64,000 bases of DNA, from NCBI GenBank assembly GCA_003538135.1, contig DPOR01000010.1, positions 4,572 to 68,571 on the forward strand, in the 5' to 3' direction. The notes under the pieces were generated by a model, which ran no database searches, had not been told where the DNA came from, and worked only from the letters and a program-made list of their open reading frames with translations. The DNA is from Oscillospiraceae bacterium. Lineage in GTDB: Bacteria > Bacillota > Clostridia > Oscillospirales > Acutalibacteraceae. Position 1 is the stretch's first letter. Each line of letters starts with the position of its first letter. Shown piece after piece: positions 33,219 through 43,563 of this stretch. Both the position numbers and the translations under genes were made by a program.

Positions 33219-33569
33219 ATGCAGGATAATACAATGCCTCAGGCAGTGGCTAAGGCAAACTATGTGCGCATTGCTCCCCGCAAGGTTCAGATAGTGCTCG
33301 ACCTTATCCGCAATCAGCCGGCAGACAAAGCGCTGGCAATTCTCAAACACACGCCCAAGGCTGCGTGTGAACCGCTTCTTAAACTTTTGAAGTCCGCTAT
33401 AGCGAACGCTGAGAATAAGAATATGGACACTTCCAATCTCTACATCAGCGAGTGCACTGTAGGTCAGGGACCGACCCTCAAGAGAATAAGAGCGAGAGCT
33501 CAGGGCAGAGCGTTCAGAATCAACAAGAAGACGTCGCACATCACCCTGGTGCTCAAGGAAGCGGAATAA
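33219..33569 (+). CDS. rplV: 50S ribosomal protein L22
   Basis: 116 residues. [17 protein letters not shown] at the start and the hairpin [25 protein letters not shown] that lines the exit tunnel identify L22, the site of macrolide-resistance changes in other bacteria. GAAAGGAG lies upstream. Confidence 0.98.
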   Translation: MQDNTMPQAVAKANYVRIAPRKVQIVLDLIRNQPADKALAILKHTPKAACEPLLKLLKSAIANAENKNMDTSNLYISECTVGQGPTLKRIRARAQGRAFRINKKTSHITLVLKEAE

Positions 33570-33588
33570 GCGAGGAGGAGGTTAAACA

Positions 33589-34278
33589 ATGGGACAGAAA
33601 ATTAATCCCACCGGTCTTAGAATCGGTGTAATTAAAGACTGGGAGTCACGCTGGTACGCAGATCCCAAGGATTTCGGCGATACCCTCGTTGAAGACCACA
33701 AGCTGCGTGAATTCCTCCTTGAGCTCCTTGCTCCGGCAGGCGTGCCCAAGATCGAGATAGAGCGCAATTCCAAGAGAGTCAACATCAACATTTTCTGCGC
33801 AAAGCCCGGCATGGTTATAGGCAAGGGCGGCGCTGAGATAGAGAAGCTGAAGAAGCTCTGCGAGAGCAAGCTCGGCGGCAAAGAGGTTTCGCTTAACATC
33901 GTTGAGATTAAGCAGCCCGACCTTGACGCACAGCTCGTCGCCGAGAATATAGCTGCTCAGCTTGAAAGAAGAGTTTCCTTCCGCCGTGCTCTCAAGCAGT
34001 CCATCGGACGCACCATGAGACTTGGCGCAAGAGGTATAAAGACTCAGGTTTCCGGCCGTCTGGGCGGCGCGGAAATAGCTCGTACAGAGCAGTATCATGA
34101 GGGTACCATCCCGCTGCAGACCATCAGAGCGGACATCGACTACGGCTTTGCGGAGGCAAAGACCACTTACGGCCGTATCGGCGTCAAGGTCTGGATCTAC
34201 AAGGGTGAGGTTCTTCATGACAACCGCAGCAATACAGGCAGAAGAAGATCATCACGCAAGGAAGGGGGAGCTCGCTAA
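33589..34278 (+). CDS. rpsC: 30S ribosomal protein S3
   Basis: 229 residues. The [13 protein letters not shown] start, the KH domain with [15 protein letters not shown], and [22 protein letters not shown] are typical. S3 helps form the mRNA entry tunnel. Its TAA shares one base with the rplP ATG (TAATG), giving coupling. Confidence 0.98.
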   Translation: MGQKINPTGLRIGVIKDWESRWYADPKDFGDTLVEDHKLREFLLELLAPAGVPKIEIERNSKRVNINIFCAKPGMVIGKGGAEIEKLKKLCESKLGGKEVSLNIVEIKQPDLDAQLVAENIAAQLERRVSFRRALKQSIGRTMRLGARGIKTQVSGRLGGAEIARTEQYHEGTIPLQTIRADIDYGFAEAKTTYGRIGVKVWIYKGEVLHDNRSNTGRRRSSRKEGGAR

Positions 34279-34706
34279 TGCTGTTACCCAAGAGAGTTAA
34301 GCACCGCAGGGTACAGAGAGGCAGAATGACCGGTAAGGCCATGAGAGGCAATAAGGTCTCCTACGGCGATTTCGGTCTCGTAGCTCTCGAGCCCGCCTGG
34401 ATCACCGCCAACCAGATCGAGGCAGCCCGTATCGCAATGACCCGTTACATCAAGCGTGGCGGTCAGGTCTGGATAAAGATTTTCCCCGACAAGCCGGTAA
34501 CCAAGAAACCCGCCGAGACCCGCATGGGCTCCGGTAAAGGTTCTCCCGAATATTGGGTTGCCGTTGTTAAGCCCGGCAGAGTCATGTTTGAAATTGCCGG
34601 CGTTGACAGAGAGCTTGCAGAAGAGGCTATGCGCCTTGCTGCTCATAAGCTCCCGATCAAGTGCAAATTTGTAACTAAGGAAGAAACGGGTGGTGAACAG
34701 GAATGA
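34278..34706 (+). CDS. rplP: 50S ribosomal protein L16
   Basis: 142 residues. [17 protein letters not shown] and RKGGQV-like [16 protein letters not shown], then [19 protein letters not shown], mark L16, which contacts A-site tRNA. It overlaps rpsC by 1 nt and rpmC by 4 nt. Confidence 0.98.
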   Translation: MLLPKRVKHRRVQRGRMTGKAMRGNKVSYGDFGLVALEPAWITANQIEAARIAMTRYIKRGGQVWIKIFPDKPVTKKPAETRMGSGKGSPEYWVAVVKPGRVMFEIAGVDRELAEEAMRLAAHKLPIKCKFVTKEETGGEQE

Positions 34707-34906
34707 AAGCCAGTGAAATAAGAAAACTTTCCGCCAAAGAGCTGGATGCTAAGCTGCTTGAGTTAAAGGATGAGCTTTTCAAACTGCGCTTCCAGCAGGC
34801 TGTTAACCAGCTCGACAACCCCATGCGAATCAGTGCCGTTAAGAAGGACATAGCGCGCATCAAGACAGTTCAGCGCGATATCGAGCTCCACGGCGCCAAT
34901 TCGTGA
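34703..34906 (+). CDS. rpmC: 50S ribosomal protein L29
   Basis: 67 residues, two antiparallel helices. [33 protein letters not shown] and [10 protein letters not shown] match L29, which sits beside L23 at the tunnel exit. ATG 34703 overlaps the rplP stop by 4 nt. Confidence 0.97.
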   Translation: MKASEIRKLSAKELDAKLLELKDELFKLRFQQAVNQLDNPMRISAVKKDIARIKTVQRDIELHGANS

Positions 34907-34926
34907 TGAAAGGGAGGTCAACACTT

Positions 34927-35181
34927 ATGGAAAGAAACCTCAGAAAAACTCGCGTTGGCATTGTGACCAGCGATAAGATGGATAAGACCGTTGTCGTCTC
35001 CATCAAGGATAGAGTAAGACATCCGCTCTATAAGAAGATCGTTAACCGCACTATCAAGCTCAAGGCTCATGATGAGAACAACACCTGCGGAATCGGCGAC
35101 CGTGTCCTCGTCATGGAGACCCGCCCGATGTCCAAGGACAAGAGATGGCGCGTAGTTGAGATCATCGAGAAGGCTAAATAA
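34927..35181 (+). CDS. rpsQ: 30S ribosomal protein S17
   Basis: 84 residues from ATG 34927, which has GGGAGG 9 nt upstream; the in-frame ATG 34903 adds 8 residues not seen in S17 and overlaps rpm[22 protein letters not shown] and [23 protein letters not shown] are diagnostic. It is a primary 16S-binding protein of the 30S body. Confidence 0.97.
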   Translation: MERNLRKTRVGIVTSDKMDKTVVVSIKDRVRHPLYKKIVNRTIKLKAHDENNTCGIGDRVLVMETRPMSKDKRWRVVEIIEKAK

Positions 35182-35211
35182 TTTTTTGGTAACAGTAAGG
35201 AGGCAGACACT

Positions 35212-35580
35212 GTGATACAGCAACAGAGTTACCTCAAGGTTGCCGACAACACCGGCGCGAAGGAGATCATGTGCATTCGCGTTCTCGGAGGTTCCGGCAG
35301 GAGGTATGCCAATATCGGCGACGTCATAGTTGCTTCGGTTAAAAAAGCAGCACCCGGCGGCGTAGTTAAAAAAGGCGAGGTCGTTAAGGCAGTCGTAGTC
35401 CGCACTGCAAAAGGAGTTCGCCGTGATGACGGCACCTACATTCGCTTCGATGAGAATGCAGCTGTTATCATCAAAGAAGATAAAAATCCCAAAGGCACTC
35501 GTATCTTTGGACCGGTAGCGAGAGAGCTGCGCGAGAAGGATTATCTCAAGATTCTCTCTCTGGCTCCCGAAGTGCTTTAA
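35212..35580 (+). CDS. rplN: 50S ribosomal protein L14
   Basis: 122 residues from GTG 35212, with AAGGAGG upstream. [27 protein letters not shown] and the C-terminal [13 protein letters not shown] are typical of L14, which helps bind RsfS and forms an intersubunit bridge. Confidence 0.98.
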   Translation: MIQQQSYLKVADNTGAKEIMCIRVLGGSGRRYANIGDVIVASVKKAAPGGVVKKGEVVKAVVVRTAKGVRRDDGTYIRFDENAAVIIKEDKNPKGTRIFGPVARELREKDYLKILSLAPEVL

Positions 35581-35595
35581 GGCGGAGGTGCAACG

Positions 35596-35925
35596 ATGAG
35601 TAATAAGGTTCATGTTAAGACCGGTGACGAGGTTGTCGTCATCAACGGCAAGTACCGCGGCAAGAGAGGCAAGGTCCTCCAGGTCAGCCCTTCCGAGGGT
35701 AAGGTCATTGTCGAGGGCGTGAATATCGTCACTAAGCACGTTAAGCCCCGCAAGATGGGTGAGGCCGGCGGCCTCATCAAGGCTGAGAGCGCCCTTTATG
35801 CAGACAAGGTTCAGCTCGTTTGCCCCAAGTGCGGCAGACCCACCAGAACCGGCAGCAAGATCAACGCAAAAGGCAAGAAAGTCCGCACCTGCAAGAAGAG
35901 CGACTGCCTTGCAGAATTCGAATAA
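35596..35925 (+). CDS. rplX: 50S ribosomal protein L24
   Basis: 109 residues. The KOW segment [16 protein letters not shown] and the [14 protein letters not shown] strand are typical; L24 starts 50S assembly. The C-terminal CPKC and CKKSDC pairs look like a zinc-binding knuckle with five-residue spacing in the second pair, a slight variation on the common CKKCG form. Confidence 0.97.
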   Translation: MSNKVHVKTGDEVVVINGKYRGKRGKVLQVSPSEGKVIVEGVNIVTKHVKPRKMGEAGGLIKAESALYADKVQLVCPKCGRPTRTGSKINAKGKKVRTCKKSDCLAEFE

Positions 35926-35941
35926 GGGAGGAGCATGACAA

Positions 35942-36484
35942 ATGGCAGCAAGGTTAAAAGAGACCTATAAAAACGAAGTTGCACCTGCTCTTATGAAGAA
36001 GTTCGAGTATAAGAGTGTCATGCAGATCCCGAAGCTTGACAAGATTGTGGTCAACATCGCTTGCGGCGAGGCAAAGGAGAACTCCAAGGTTCTCGATTCT
36101 GTCGTCTCCGACCTCATGCAGATCACCGGTCAGAGACCCGTGATGTGCAGAGCAAAGAAGTCGATCGCTAACTTCAAGCTCCGTGAAGGCATGGTTATCG
36201 GTGCCAAAGTTACCCTCAGGGGAGACAGAATGTATGAGTTCCTTGACAGGTTCTTCAATCTCGCCCTTCCCCGCGTCAGAGACTTCAGAGGTATCAACCC
36301 GAACTCTTTCGACGGCAGAGGCAACTATTCTCTGGGTATCAAGGAACAGCTGATATTCCCCGAGATCGAGTACGATAAGATTGACAAGGTCAGAGGCATG
36401 GATATTTGCTTTGTCACTACAGCTAATACTGATGAAGAGGCACGCGAGCTGCTCACTCTCATGGGCGCTCCGTTCGCAAAATAA
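35942..36484 (+). CDS. rplE: 50S ribosomal protein L5
   Basis: 180 residues. [44 protein letters not shown] and the [25 protein letters not shown] loop identify L5, a 5S rRNA-binding protein. Confidence 0.98.
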   Translation: MAARLKETYKNEVAPALMKKFEYKSVMQIPKLDKIVVNIACGEAKENSKVLDSVVSDLMQITGQRPVMCRAKKSIANFKLREGMVIGAKVTLRGDRMYEFLDRFFNLALPRVRDFRGINPNSFDGRGNYSLGIKEQLIFPEIEYDKIDKVRGMDICFVTTANTDEEARELLTLMGAPFAK

Positions 36485-36496
36485 GGAGGAATTACG

Positions 36497-36682
36497 GTGG
36501 CCAAAACATCCATGAAGGTTAAGCAGGCAAGACCCGCTAAGTATTCTTCAAGGGCTTACAACAGATGTAAGATCTGCGGCAGACCGCACGCCTATCTTCG
36601 CAAATACGGAGTATGCCGCATCTGCTTCAGAGAGCTGGCTCATGCCGGTCAGATACCCGGCGTCAAGAAGGCCAGCTGGTAA
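36497..36682 (+). CDS. rpsN: 30S ribosomal protein S14, zinc-binding type
   Basis: 61 residues from GTG 36497 (RBS AAGGAGG). The short C+ form has CKIC and CRIC pairs that bind zinc, then [18 protein letters not shown]. It belongs to the 30S head. The zinc-free long S14 seen in some genomes is not in this operon. Confidence 0.97.
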   Translation: MAKTSMKVKQARPAKYSSRAYNRCKICGRPHAYLRKYGVCRICFRELAHAGQIPGVKKASW

Positions 36683-36712
36683 AAGAGCAATTGCAAAAGG
36701 AGGTTCAACAGT

Positions 36713-37111
36713 ATGCAAATTACTGATTCCATCGCCGATATGCTCACAAGAATCCGCAATGCGAATTCCGCAAAGCATGATACGGTGAAGATTCCCGCAT
36801 CCAATATGAAGAAGGCGATTGCTCAAATTCTTCTTGATGAGGGTTACATCAAGGGATTCAAGGTTGAGGACGACGGCAAGCAGGGCGTCATCGAGATAGC
36901 TCTCAAGTACGGCCCCAACAAGTCACAGGTTATAACCGGTTTGCGCAGAGTTTCCAAGCCCGGTCTGCGTATATATACCAATTGCGAGGATATGCCCAGA
37001 GTCATGAAGGGTCTCGGTATCGCTATCCTCTCAACCAGCAAGGGCATTATGACGGACAAGGATGCTCGCAAGGCCAATGTCGGCGGCGAAGTCCTTGCAT
37101 TTATCTGGTAA
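36713..37111 (+). CDS. rpsH: 30S ribosomal protein S8
   Basis: 132 residues. [21 protein letters not shown] and [21 protein letters not shown] are diagnostic. S8 binds 16S helix 21 and in E. coli also represses the spc operon. AAAGGAGG lies upstream. Confidence 0.98.
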   Translation: MQITDSIADMLTRIRNANSAKHDTVKIPASNMKKAIAQILLDEGYIKGFKVEDDGKQGVIEIALKYGPNKSQVITGLRRVSKPGLRIYTNCEDMPRVMKGLGIAILSTSKGIMTDKDARKANVGGEVLAFIW

Positions 37112-37124
37112 GGAGGTGCTGTAA

Positions 37125-37670
37125 ATGTCACGCATAGGAAACAAACCCATCGCAATCCCCGCAGGGGTTACTGTGCAGGTGGACGGCAGCACTGTCACCG
37201 TTAAGGGTGCCAAAGGCGAGCTTACCAGAACCGTGCACAGCAATATGTCTGTCGAAGTTGACGGCGCAACCGTTCATGTTAAGCGCCCCGACGACACAAA
37301 GCTCAATAAGTCCCTTCACGGCCTTACCCGCACACTCGTCGCCAACATGGTGACCGGCGTCAGCGAGGGCTACAAGAAGGAGCTTGAAGTCAACGGCGTA
37401 GGTTACCGTGCCGTTAAGGAGGGCAAGGACCTTGTCCTCAATATCGGTTTCTCGCATCAGGTCAGAATGACCGAGATTGACGGTATCACCATTGAGGTTC
37501 CCGCGCCCAACAAGATCATTATCTCCGGTCCCGACAAGCAGAAGGTCGGCCAGTTTGCAGCGGAAGTTCGCGAGAAGCGTCCCCCCGAGCCGTATAAGGG
37601 CAAGGGCATCAAGTATGTTGATGAGCATATCCGCCGCAAGGAAGGCAAGGCCGGCAAGGGCGGCAAGTAA
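37125..37670 (+). CDS. rplF: 50S ribosomal protein L6
   Basis: 181 residues, two-repeat fold. [16 protein letters not shown] and [25 protein letters not shown] are signature segments. It lies near the GTPase-associated centre. Confidence 0.98.
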   Translation: MSRIGNKPIAIPAGVTVQVDGSTVTVKGAKGELTRTVHSNMSVEVDGATVHVKRPDDTKLNKSLHGLTRTLVANMVTGVSEGYKKELEVNGVGYRAVKEGKDLVLNIGFSHQVRMTEIDGITIEVPAPNKIIISGPDKQKVGQFAAEVREKRPPEPYKGKGIKYVDEHIRRKEGKAGKGGK

Positions 37671-37694
37671 GTTTAGGTTAAGGAGTGAAAAGTT

Positions 37695-38054
37695 ATGGTT
37701 AACAGACCGGACAGCAAGAAAGCAAGACAGAAGCGCCACACCAGAGTGCGTGCTAAGATCTCCGGAACTGCAGAATGCCCCCGCCTTAATGTATTCCGCT
37801 CCCTGCAGCACATCTATGCTCAGATCATAGACGATGTTTCAGGCAAGACCCTTGTTTCAGCCTCTACTGTTGAGAAGGATTTTGAGGATTACGGCGGAAA
37901 TAAATCCGCAGCCCGCAAGGTGGGCATCACACTGGCAAAGAGAGCAGCCGAAAAGGGAATAACCGATGTTGTTTTCGACCGCGGCGGCTACGTTTATCAC
38001 GGCCGTGTTCAGGAACTGGCCGAAGGCGCCCGTGAGGGCGGCCTCAACTTCTAA
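37695..38054 (+). CDS. rplR: 50S ribosomal protein L18
   Basis: 119 residues. [24 protein letters not shown] and the C-terminal [26 protein letters not shown] match L18, a 5S rRNA-binding protein. The RBS is AAGGAG. Confidence 0.98.
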   Translation: MVNRPDSKKARQKRHTRVRAKISGTAECPRLNVFRSLQHIYAQIIDDVSGKTLVSASTVEKDFEDYGGNKSAARKVGITLAKRAAEKGITDVVFDRGGYVYHGRVQELAEGAREGGLNF

Positions 38055-38071
38055 GGAAAGGGAGGATACTT

Positions 38072-38572
38072 TTGGCTAAGATTGATGCATCGGCATATGA
38101 ACTCACAGAAAGAGTTGTCACTATCAACCGCGTATCGAAAACCGTTAAGGGCGGCCGTATATTCAAGTTTGCCGCTCTCGTAGTCGTCGGTGACGGCAAC
38201 GGAATCGTCGGCTTCGGTCTCGGCAAGTCCGGCGAAGTTCCGGACGCCATCCGCAAGGGTATCGAAGATGCGAAGAAGAACCTGATGAAGGTTTCACTTA
38301 AGGGAACGACCATTCCCCACGAGGTTATAGGTAAGTTCGGCGCAGGCGTTGTCCTGCTCAAGCCCGCCGCACCCGGTACCGGCGTTATCGCCGGCGGTCC
38401 TGTCCGTGCAGTCGTCGAGACTGTCGGCATCAGAGACATCCGTGCTAAGGCTCTCAGATCCAACAACCCCTGTAACGTCGTCAGAGCAACACTTGACGGT
38501 CTTGCACAGCTTCGCAACGTCGATGAAGTTGCGGCTATAAGAGGCAAGTCGGAAAAAGAAATTTTAGGTTAA
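38072..38572 (+). CDS. rpsE: 30S ribosomal protein S5
   Basis: 166 residues from TTG 38072, with AAAGGGAGG upstream; no ATG is nearby. [30 protein letters not shown] in two parts, [18 protein letters not shown] and the C-terminal [10 protein letters not shown] are S5 marks. S5 affects decoding accuracy and mRNA unwinding. Confidence 0.98.
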   Translation: MAKIDASAYELTERVVTINRVSKTVKGGRIFKFAALVVVGDGNGIVGFGLGKSGEVPDAIRKGIEDAKKNLMKVSLKGTTIPHEVIGKFGAGVVLLKPAAPGTGVIAGGPVRAVVETVGIRDIRAKALRSNNPCNVVRATLDGLAQLRNVDEVAAIRGKSEKEILG

Positions 38573-38587
38573 GGAGGGTGGACAACA

Positions 38588-38785
38588 ATGGCAGATATTA
38601 ACGTAAAGCTCGTCAAGAGCCTTATCGGAAGTACGAAACCTCAGATTGCCACCGCCTATGCACTCGGTCTCCACAAGATCGGCGACGTTTCAGTTCAGCC
38701 TGACAACGCTGCCACTCGCGGCAAGATAAGAAAGCTTGCCCACCTTGTCGAGACGAGCGAAGTCGAGCAAGGAGGTGCTGAATGA
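38588..38785 (+). CDS. rpmD: 50S ribosomal protein L30
   Basis: 65 residues. [23 protein letters not shown] and [13 protein letters not shown] match bacterial L30. Its stop overlaps the rplO start by 4 nt. Confidence 0.97.
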   Translation: MADINVKLVKSLIGSTKPQIATAYALGLHKIGDVSVQPDNAATRGKIRKLAHLVETSEVEQGGAE

Positions 38786-39228
38786 TGAAATTGCATGAGC
38801 TTTCACCTGCACCCGGTTCTGTCAAAGAGCGTAAGCGTATAGGCAGAGGCGCTGCTTCCGGCCAGGGTAAGACCGCCGGTAAGGGTCATAAAGGCCAGAA
38901 GGCAAGAAGCGGAAGCAACGCGCATATCGGTTTCGAAGGCGGCCAGATGCCCCTTCAGAGAAGAATACCCAAAAGAGGTTTTGTCAACATTTTTGCGAAA
39001 GAGATCGCAACTGTTAACGTGGCAGCCATCAACGACAAGTTCGATGACGGCGCTACCGTAACTATAGAAGCCCTCGTCGAGTCCGGTCTTGTAAAAAAGA
39101 CTCTCGACGGCGTCAAAGTCTTAGGACAGGGCGAACTTACGAAGAAGCTAACAGTTCAGGCTAATGCTTTTTCTGCTTCCGCCAAGGCTAAGATTGAGGC
39201 TGCGGGCGGAAAGGCAGAGGTAATCTAA
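38782..39228 (+). CDS. rplO: 50S ribosomal protein L15
   Basis: 148 residues. [22 protein letters not shown] in two parts, [16 protein letters not shown], and [17 protein letters not shown] are diagnostic. The track may start at either of two adjacent ATGs (38782 or 38785). It ends 1 nt before secY. Confidence 0.97.
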   Translation: MMKLHELSPAPGSVKERKRIGRGAASGQGKTAGKGHKGQKARSGSNAHIGFEGGQMPLQRRIPKRGFVNIFAKEIATVNVAAINDKFDDGATVTIEALVESGLVKKTLDGVKVLGQGELTKKLTVQANAFSASAKAKIEAAGGKAEVI

Positions 39229-39229
39229 A

Positions 39230-40594
39230 ATGTTCAAGACTTTTGTCAACGCATGGAAGATTCAGGAGCTCAGAAAGAAGATCCTCTTCACCGCTCTGAT
39301 AATCCTTATTTTCAGAATCGGCTCCGCTATTCCTGTTCCGTTCACAAACATTCTCGTTAAGGGCGGCAACCTGGTTCAGGAGGGCAGCACCTTCCTCAAC
39401 TACCTCATTATGATGACCGGTGACGCGTTCAACTACGGTACTCTGTTCGCTCTGTCGATCACCCCGTACATCAACTCGTCGATTATCATGCAGCTCCTCT
39501 GCGTCGCTATTCCTCCCCTGGAGAGACTGGCGAAGGAAGAGGACGGTCAGAAGAAGATTGCTTCCATCACAAGATATGTTACTGTTGTTCTCGGTATCAT
39601 CCAGAGCGTAGCATACTACTTCTATATCAGAAGCGCCGGCTACCTTTCAACGGCTGCTGACGGCTCTGCCTACACGGGCTTTGCAATGGTCTTCCAGGCC
39701 ATCGTCATCATCCTCTGCTTTACGGCAGGTACCGCGCTTATCATGTGGCTCGGTGAGCAGATCAACGATAAGGGCATCGGCAACGGTATCTCGATAATCC
39801 TTTTCGCGGGTATCGTTTCGAGAATCCCCTCGCTCATCACCCAGCTCTTCGGCGGCACGGGCACCGGCAGCTACTGGTCAAGAGGCGGCGTCTACTACTT
39901 CCTCTCACCCTTTGTCTGCGTCATCCTTGTTCTGATGATAGCATTCATCGTGTGGATGGACAATGCAGAGAGACGCATTCCTGTCCAGTATGCCAAGCGC
40001 GTCGTCGGACGCAAGATGTACGGCGGCCAGAACACCCATATTCCGATAAAGGTCAATATGTCCGGTGTTATGCCCGTCATCTTCGCAGGCTCGATTCTTT
40101 CCATCCCGCCCACCATCCAGATGTTCATTCCGGCCGCAAAGCTTTCGGCCAGCAAGTTCTGGACCGGTTTCTTCAACGTGTTCTCCTCGACTCACTGGGC
40201 TTACGGCATTATCTACTTCATACTGATAATCGCTTTCGCCTACTTCTATTCGAGCATCCAGTACAATCCTATTGAGATGTCGCAGAACATCGCCAAGAAC
40301 GGCGGTATGATTCCCGGTATCCGTACCGGCAGACCCACATCGGACTACATCGCAAGGATCATTTCGAGAATCACACTTCTCGGAGCTCTCCTTCTGAGTG
40401 TCGTCGCTATCTTCCCGATCCTGTTCTCGCAGATCACCACGCTCATCCTTTCAAAGGCAACGAGCTACGCTGACGGCATGAACATTTCGCTCGGCGGTAC
40501 GTCGATAATAATTCTTGTCGGTGTTGCTCTTGAAACTGTTAAGCAGCTCGAGAGCCAGATGATGATGCGTCACTATAAGGGCTTCCTTGATTAA
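39230..40594 (+). CDS. secY: Protein translocase subunit SecY
   Basis: 454 residues, 10 membrane helices. It forms the SecYEG channel pore. The plug region and TM2 (SALFALSITPYINSSIIMQLL-like segment near 65-90), GNGISIILFAGIV, and cytoplasmic loops NAERRIPVQYAKR and YNPIEMSQNIAKNGGMIPGIRTGRPT are typical. It lies 1 nt after rplO, so it is coupled to ribosomal protein translation as in most bacteria. The next gene is map; adk is missing from its usual place. Confidence 0.97.
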   Translation: MFKTFVNAWKIQELRKKILFTALIILIFRIGSAIPVPFTNILVKGGNLVQEGSTFLNYLIMMTGDAFNYGTLFALSITPYINSSIIMQLLCVAIPPLERLAKEEDGQKKIASITRYVTVVLGIIQSVAYYFYIRSAGYLSTAADGSAYTGFAMVFQAIVIILCFTAGTALIMWLGEQINDKGIGNGISIILFAGIVSRIPSLITQLFGGTGTGSYWSRGGVYYFLSPFVCVILVLMIAFIVWMDNAERRIPVQYAKRVVGRKMYGGQNTHIPIKVNMSGVMPVIFAGSILSIPPTIQMFIPAAKLSASKFWTGFFNVFSSTHWAYGIIYFILIIAFAYFYSSIQYNPIEMSQNIAKNGGMIPGIRTGRPTSDYIARIISRITLLGALLLSVVAIFPILFSQITTLILSKATSYADGMNISLGGTSIIILVGVALETVKQLESQMMMRHYKGFLD

Positions 40595-40630
40595 GCCCCG
40601 CCGCAACTAACGGCAAAACGGAGGATAAGC

Positions 40631-41380
40631 ATGATAGTGCTCAAAACAAGTCACGAACTCTCGCTGATGAGAGAGGCTTGCAGGATATCTGCGGGAGCAT
40701 TAAAAGTGGCGGGCGAGGCTGTCGAGCCGGGCGTTACCACCGCTCAGATCGATAAGATCGCACACGAATATATTCTCAAAGCAGGGGCCACGCCTACGTT
40801 CCTTAATTATAACGGGTTCCCCGCTACCGCATGCATTTCCATAAACGATGAGATCATTCACGGAATACCCAGCCACAGACGTATTATCAAAAGCGGCGAT
40901 ATAGTCAGCATTGACCTCGGCGCTTCGATAAACGGCTATACCGGCGACAACGCTGCCACTTTCGCCTGCGGGGACATTTCCCCCGAGGCGAAGCGGCTGT
41001 GCGACGTGACCAGAGAGAGCCTCTATGAAGGCATCAGTAAGGCTGTTGCAGGCGGCAGACTCGGCGATATAGGCTTCGCTATTGCGAGCTACTGCGAGGA
41101 GCGCGGCTTCTCCGTCGTTCGCGAATACACGGGCCACGGCGTGGGTGCTAATCTCCATGAGGATCCCAGCGTACCGAATTTCGGCACGCCAGGAAGAGGC
41201 GTTCGCCTGCTGCCCGGCATGACTATTGCCATCGAACCGATGATAAATCAGGGCTCTGCGGCCATCCGTACTCAACCCGACGGGTGGACGGTCAGAACCA
41301 AAGACGGCAAACTCTCGGCTCATTTCGAACACACCGTCGCCATAACGGCTGACGGGCCGAAGATAATGACTCAGCTTTAA
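40631..41380 (+). CDS. map: Type I methionine aminopeptidase
   Basis: A 249-residue cytosolic enzyme that removes the initiator Met. Metal ligands are in place: Asp in VSIDLGAS, Asp in GYTGDNAAT, His in GHGVGANLHED, Glu in IAIEPM and Glu in AHFEHTVAI. The NGFPATACISINDEIIHGIPS substrate-pocket region is standard. The length matches the short class Ia form without an N-terminal extension. It follows secY by 36 nt with GGAGGA, in the slot where adk-map would normally be. Confidence 0.96.
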   Translation: MIVLKTSHELSLMREACRISAGALKVAGEAVEPGVTTAQIDKIAHEYILKAGATPTFLNYNGFPATACISINDEIIHGIPSHRRIIKSGDIVSIDLGASINGYTGDNAATFACGDISPEAKRLCDVTRESLYEGISKAVAGGRLGDIGFAIASYCEERGFSVVREYTGHGVGANLHEDPSVPNFGTPGRGVRLLPGMTIAIEPMINQGSAAIRTQPDGWTVRTKDGKLSAHFEHTVAITADGPKIMTQL

Positions 41381-41394
41381 GCGGAGGATTAATG

Positions 41395-41649
41395 ATGAGC
41401 TTTCAACGAGGCTGCGTCGTCAGATCGACGGCCGGACGCGATAAGGGCAGACTGCTTGCAGTCACAGCCGTTACGTCAAACGGTGTCGAGGTCTGCGACG
41501 GTAAGGAGCGAAAGCTCCTCAGACCCAAAATCAAAAATCCCAAGCATCTCGAGCCGACCTCGCTGCGTGTAACGCAGGAGGAGCTGGCGTTTGACAGCCG
41601 TCTGCGCCGCGCGCTCAGAAGGCTCGAGGATGAGACTGCATCATTGTAG
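41395..41649 (+). CDS. KOW-domain RNA-binding protein
   Basis: An 84-residue protein. FQRGCVVRSTAGRDKGRLLAV is a KOW motif (conserved GRDKG turn) as in the L14e/L27e-like proteins often found between map and infA in Clostridia. The C-terminal half is basic (RPKIKNPKHLEPTSLRV). It probably binds RNA, perhaps on the ribosome; the role is unknown. I prefer the second of two adjacent ATGs (41395), 7-8 nt from GGAGG. Confidence 0.85.
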   Translation: MSFQRGCVVRSTAGRDKGRLLAVTAVTSNGVEVCDGKERKLLRPKIKNPKHLEPTSLRVTQEELAFDSRLRRALRRLEDETASL

Positions 41650-41661
41650 GGAGGTCAGTAT

Positions 41662-41880
41662 ATGTCAAAGCAGGATATGATCGAGATTGAAGGTACGGTA
41701 GTAGAGGCCCTGCCCAACGCGACCTTTACGGTCGAGCTGGAAAACGGCCACCAGATATTGGCTCATATCTCCGGTAAGCTCAGGATGAACTACATCCGCA
41801 TTCTTCCGGGAGATAAGGTCACGGTCGAAATGTCGCCATACGACCTGACGAAGGGCCGCATAACATGGCGTTCCAAGTAA
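41662..41880 (+). CDS. infA: Translation initiation factor IF-1
   Basis: 72 residues, one OB fold. [42 protein letters not shown] and [10 protein letters not shown] are diagnostic. It binds the 30S A site during initiation. The RBS is GGGAGG. Confidence 0.98.
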   Translation: MSKQDMIEIEGTVVEALPNATFTVELENGHQILAHISGKLRMNYIRILPGDKVTVEMSPYDLTKGRITWRSK

Positions 41881-41895
41881 AAGGAGGGTATTCTA

Positions 41896-42009
41896 ATGAA
41901 AGTCAGACCTTCTGTCAAAAAAATGTGTGAAAAGTGTAAGATAATCAAGCGCAAGGGAAAAGTAATGGTCATCTGTGAAAATCCCAAGCACAAGCAGCGT
42001 CAGGGCTAA
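41896..42009 (+). CDS. rpmJ: 50S ribosomal protein L36
   Basis: 37 codons, ATG 41896 to TAA 42007-42009, with AAGGAGGG at 41881-41888. It begins [15 protein letters not shown] and ends NPKHKQRQG. Cys11, Cys14, Cys27 and His32 form the zinc site of the C+ type. The usual infA-rpmJ-rpsM order is kept. Confidence 0.97.
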   Translation: MKVRPSVKKMCEKCKIIKRKGKVMVICENPKHKQRQG

Positions 42010-42044
42010 TGACGCAAACCATTCAATGGAGGTGCAACTGACAA

Positions 42045-42413
42045 ATGGCGCGTATTTCAGGTGTTGACCTGCCTAGAGAGAAAAGAGTCGAGATCGCTCT
42101 GACCTATATCTACGGCATCGGTCGCAAAACCGCAAGCGATATTATCGCCGCAACAGGAGTTAATCCCGATATAAGAGTCAAGGACCTGTCCGAGGATGAC
42201 GTCTCTAAGCTTCGTGAGTATATAGATCATCACTGCAAGGTCGAGGGTGACCTTCGCCGTGAGACCGCTTTCGATATCAAGAGACTCGTTGAAATCGGCT
42301 GCTACCGCGGTGTCCGTCATCGCAAGGGCCTGCCGGTAAGAGGTCAGCGTTCGAAGACCAATGCCCGTACACGCAAGGGTCCCAAGAAGACCATTGCTAA
42401 CAAGAAGAAGTAA
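42045..42413 (+). CDS. rpsM: 30S ribosomal protein S13
   Basis: 122 residues. [22 protein letters not shown] and the C-terminal [23 protein letters not shown] identify S13, which contacts P-site tRNA and the 50S subunit. The RBS is GGAGG. Confidence 0.98.
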   Translation: MARISGVDLPREKRVEIALTYIYGIGRKTASDIIAATGVNPDIRVKDLSEDDVSKLREYIDHHCKVEGDLRRETAFDIKRLVEIGCYRGVRHRKGLPVRGQRSKTNARTRKGPKKTIANKKK

Positions 42414-42428
42414 TCAAGGAGGGATAAT

Positions 42429-42836
42429 ATGGCTACCAAAGTTTCCGGCAAAAAAGCAACAGGCACCCGCAAGCGCAGAGAGCGCAAGAACATTGAGCGC
42501 GGTGCAGTCCATATCCAATCCACCTTTAACAACACCATCGTCACTATAACCGACACTCAGGGCAACGCTGTTTCCTGGGCAAGTGCCGGTGAAATGGGCT
42601 TCAGAGGCTCAAGAAAATCTACTCCCTTTGCTGCTCAGACTGCCGCAGAGACAGCTGCCAAGGCTGCTATGGAGCACGGTATGAAGACGGTTGAGGTTTA
42701 TGTTAAGGGCCCCGGAGCCGGCAGAGAAGCTGCTATAAGAGCGCTGCAGACGGCGGGTCTGGAAGTCACCCTTATTAAGGACACGACTCCCATTCCCCAC
42801 AACGGCTGCCGCCCGCCCAAGAGAAGGCGCGTGTAA
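42429..42836 (+). CDS. rpsK: 30S ribosomal protein S11
   Basis: 135 residues. [40 protein letters not shown] and the C-terminal [15 protein letters not shown] are diagnostic. S11 lies in the 30S platform near the E site. Confidence 0.98.
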   Translation: MATKVSGKKATGTRKRRERKNIERGAVHIQSTFNNTIVTITDTQGNAVSWASAGEMGFRGSRKSTPFAAQTAAETAAKAAMEHGMKTVEVYVKGPGAGREAAIRALQTAGLEVTLIKDTTPIPHNGCRPPKRRRV

Positions 42837-42860
42837 CCAATATTTTAGGAGGTGTAACAC

Positions 42861-43487
42861 ATGGCAAGATATACAGGTGCGGTCTGCAAGATGTGCCGCC
42901 GCGAGGGCAAGAAGCTCTACCTCAAGGGTGAGCGCTGCTACAGCAACAAGTGCGCTTTTGAGCGCCGTTCTTATGCCCCCGGTCAGCACGGCCAGAGCCG
43001 CAAAAAGACCTCTGAATACGGTTTGCAGCTCAGAGCGAAGCAGCAGGCTAAGCGTTACTACGGTATTCAGGAAGGCCAGTTCCACAAGTATTTCCTCATG
43101 GCTGAGCGCAAGAAGGGTGTCACCGGTGAAAACCTTCTTCGTATCTGCGAGAGCAGACTTGACAATGTAGTTTATCTTCTCGGCTGGGCTAACTCCAGAG
43201 CCGAAGCAAGACAGCTCGTTGTTCACGGCCATTATAAAGTAAACGGCAAGAAAGTTGACATCCCGTCATACCTTCTTAAAGCCGGCGATGTTGTTTCGAT
43301 TAAGGAGAGAAGCAGAGAGAGCGACAAGATCAAGGCTGTTCTTGAGACTAACGCCGCCCGTCCCGTGCCCGCATGGCTCGAGGCTGACGCCGACAAGCTC
43401 ACCGCTAAGGTCGTCGCCCTTCCCGAGAGAGACCAGATCATGGTTCCCGTCGAAGAGCATCTTATCGTCGAGTTGTACTCGAAATAA
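42861..43487 (+). CDS. rpsD: 30S ribosomal protein S4
   Basis: 208 residues. The N-terminal [18 protein letters not shown] with further Cys (KCAFERR) is a zinc-binding C+ form. The S4 RNA-binding domain ([31 protein letters not shown], in two parts) follows. S4 nucleates 30S assembly; in E. coli it represses the alpha operon and in B. subtilis its own gene. Confidence 0.98.
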   Translation: MARYTGAVCKMCRREGKKLYLKGERCYSNKCAFERRSYAPGQHGQSRKKTSEYGLQLRAKQQAKRYYGIQEGQFHKYFLMAERKKGVTGENLLRICESRLDNVVYLLGWANSRAEARQLVVHGHYKVNGKKVDIPSYLLKAGDVVSIKERSRESDKIKAVLETNAARPVPAWLEADADKLTAKVVALPERDQIMVPVEEHLIVELYSK

Positions 43488-43563
43488 TGCCGCTTAAACG
43501 GCTTGTTTTTGAGCAATACTCTTTCAGCGGCCTTGCCGCGTTTTATAAAAAGGAGGGTTTTGA

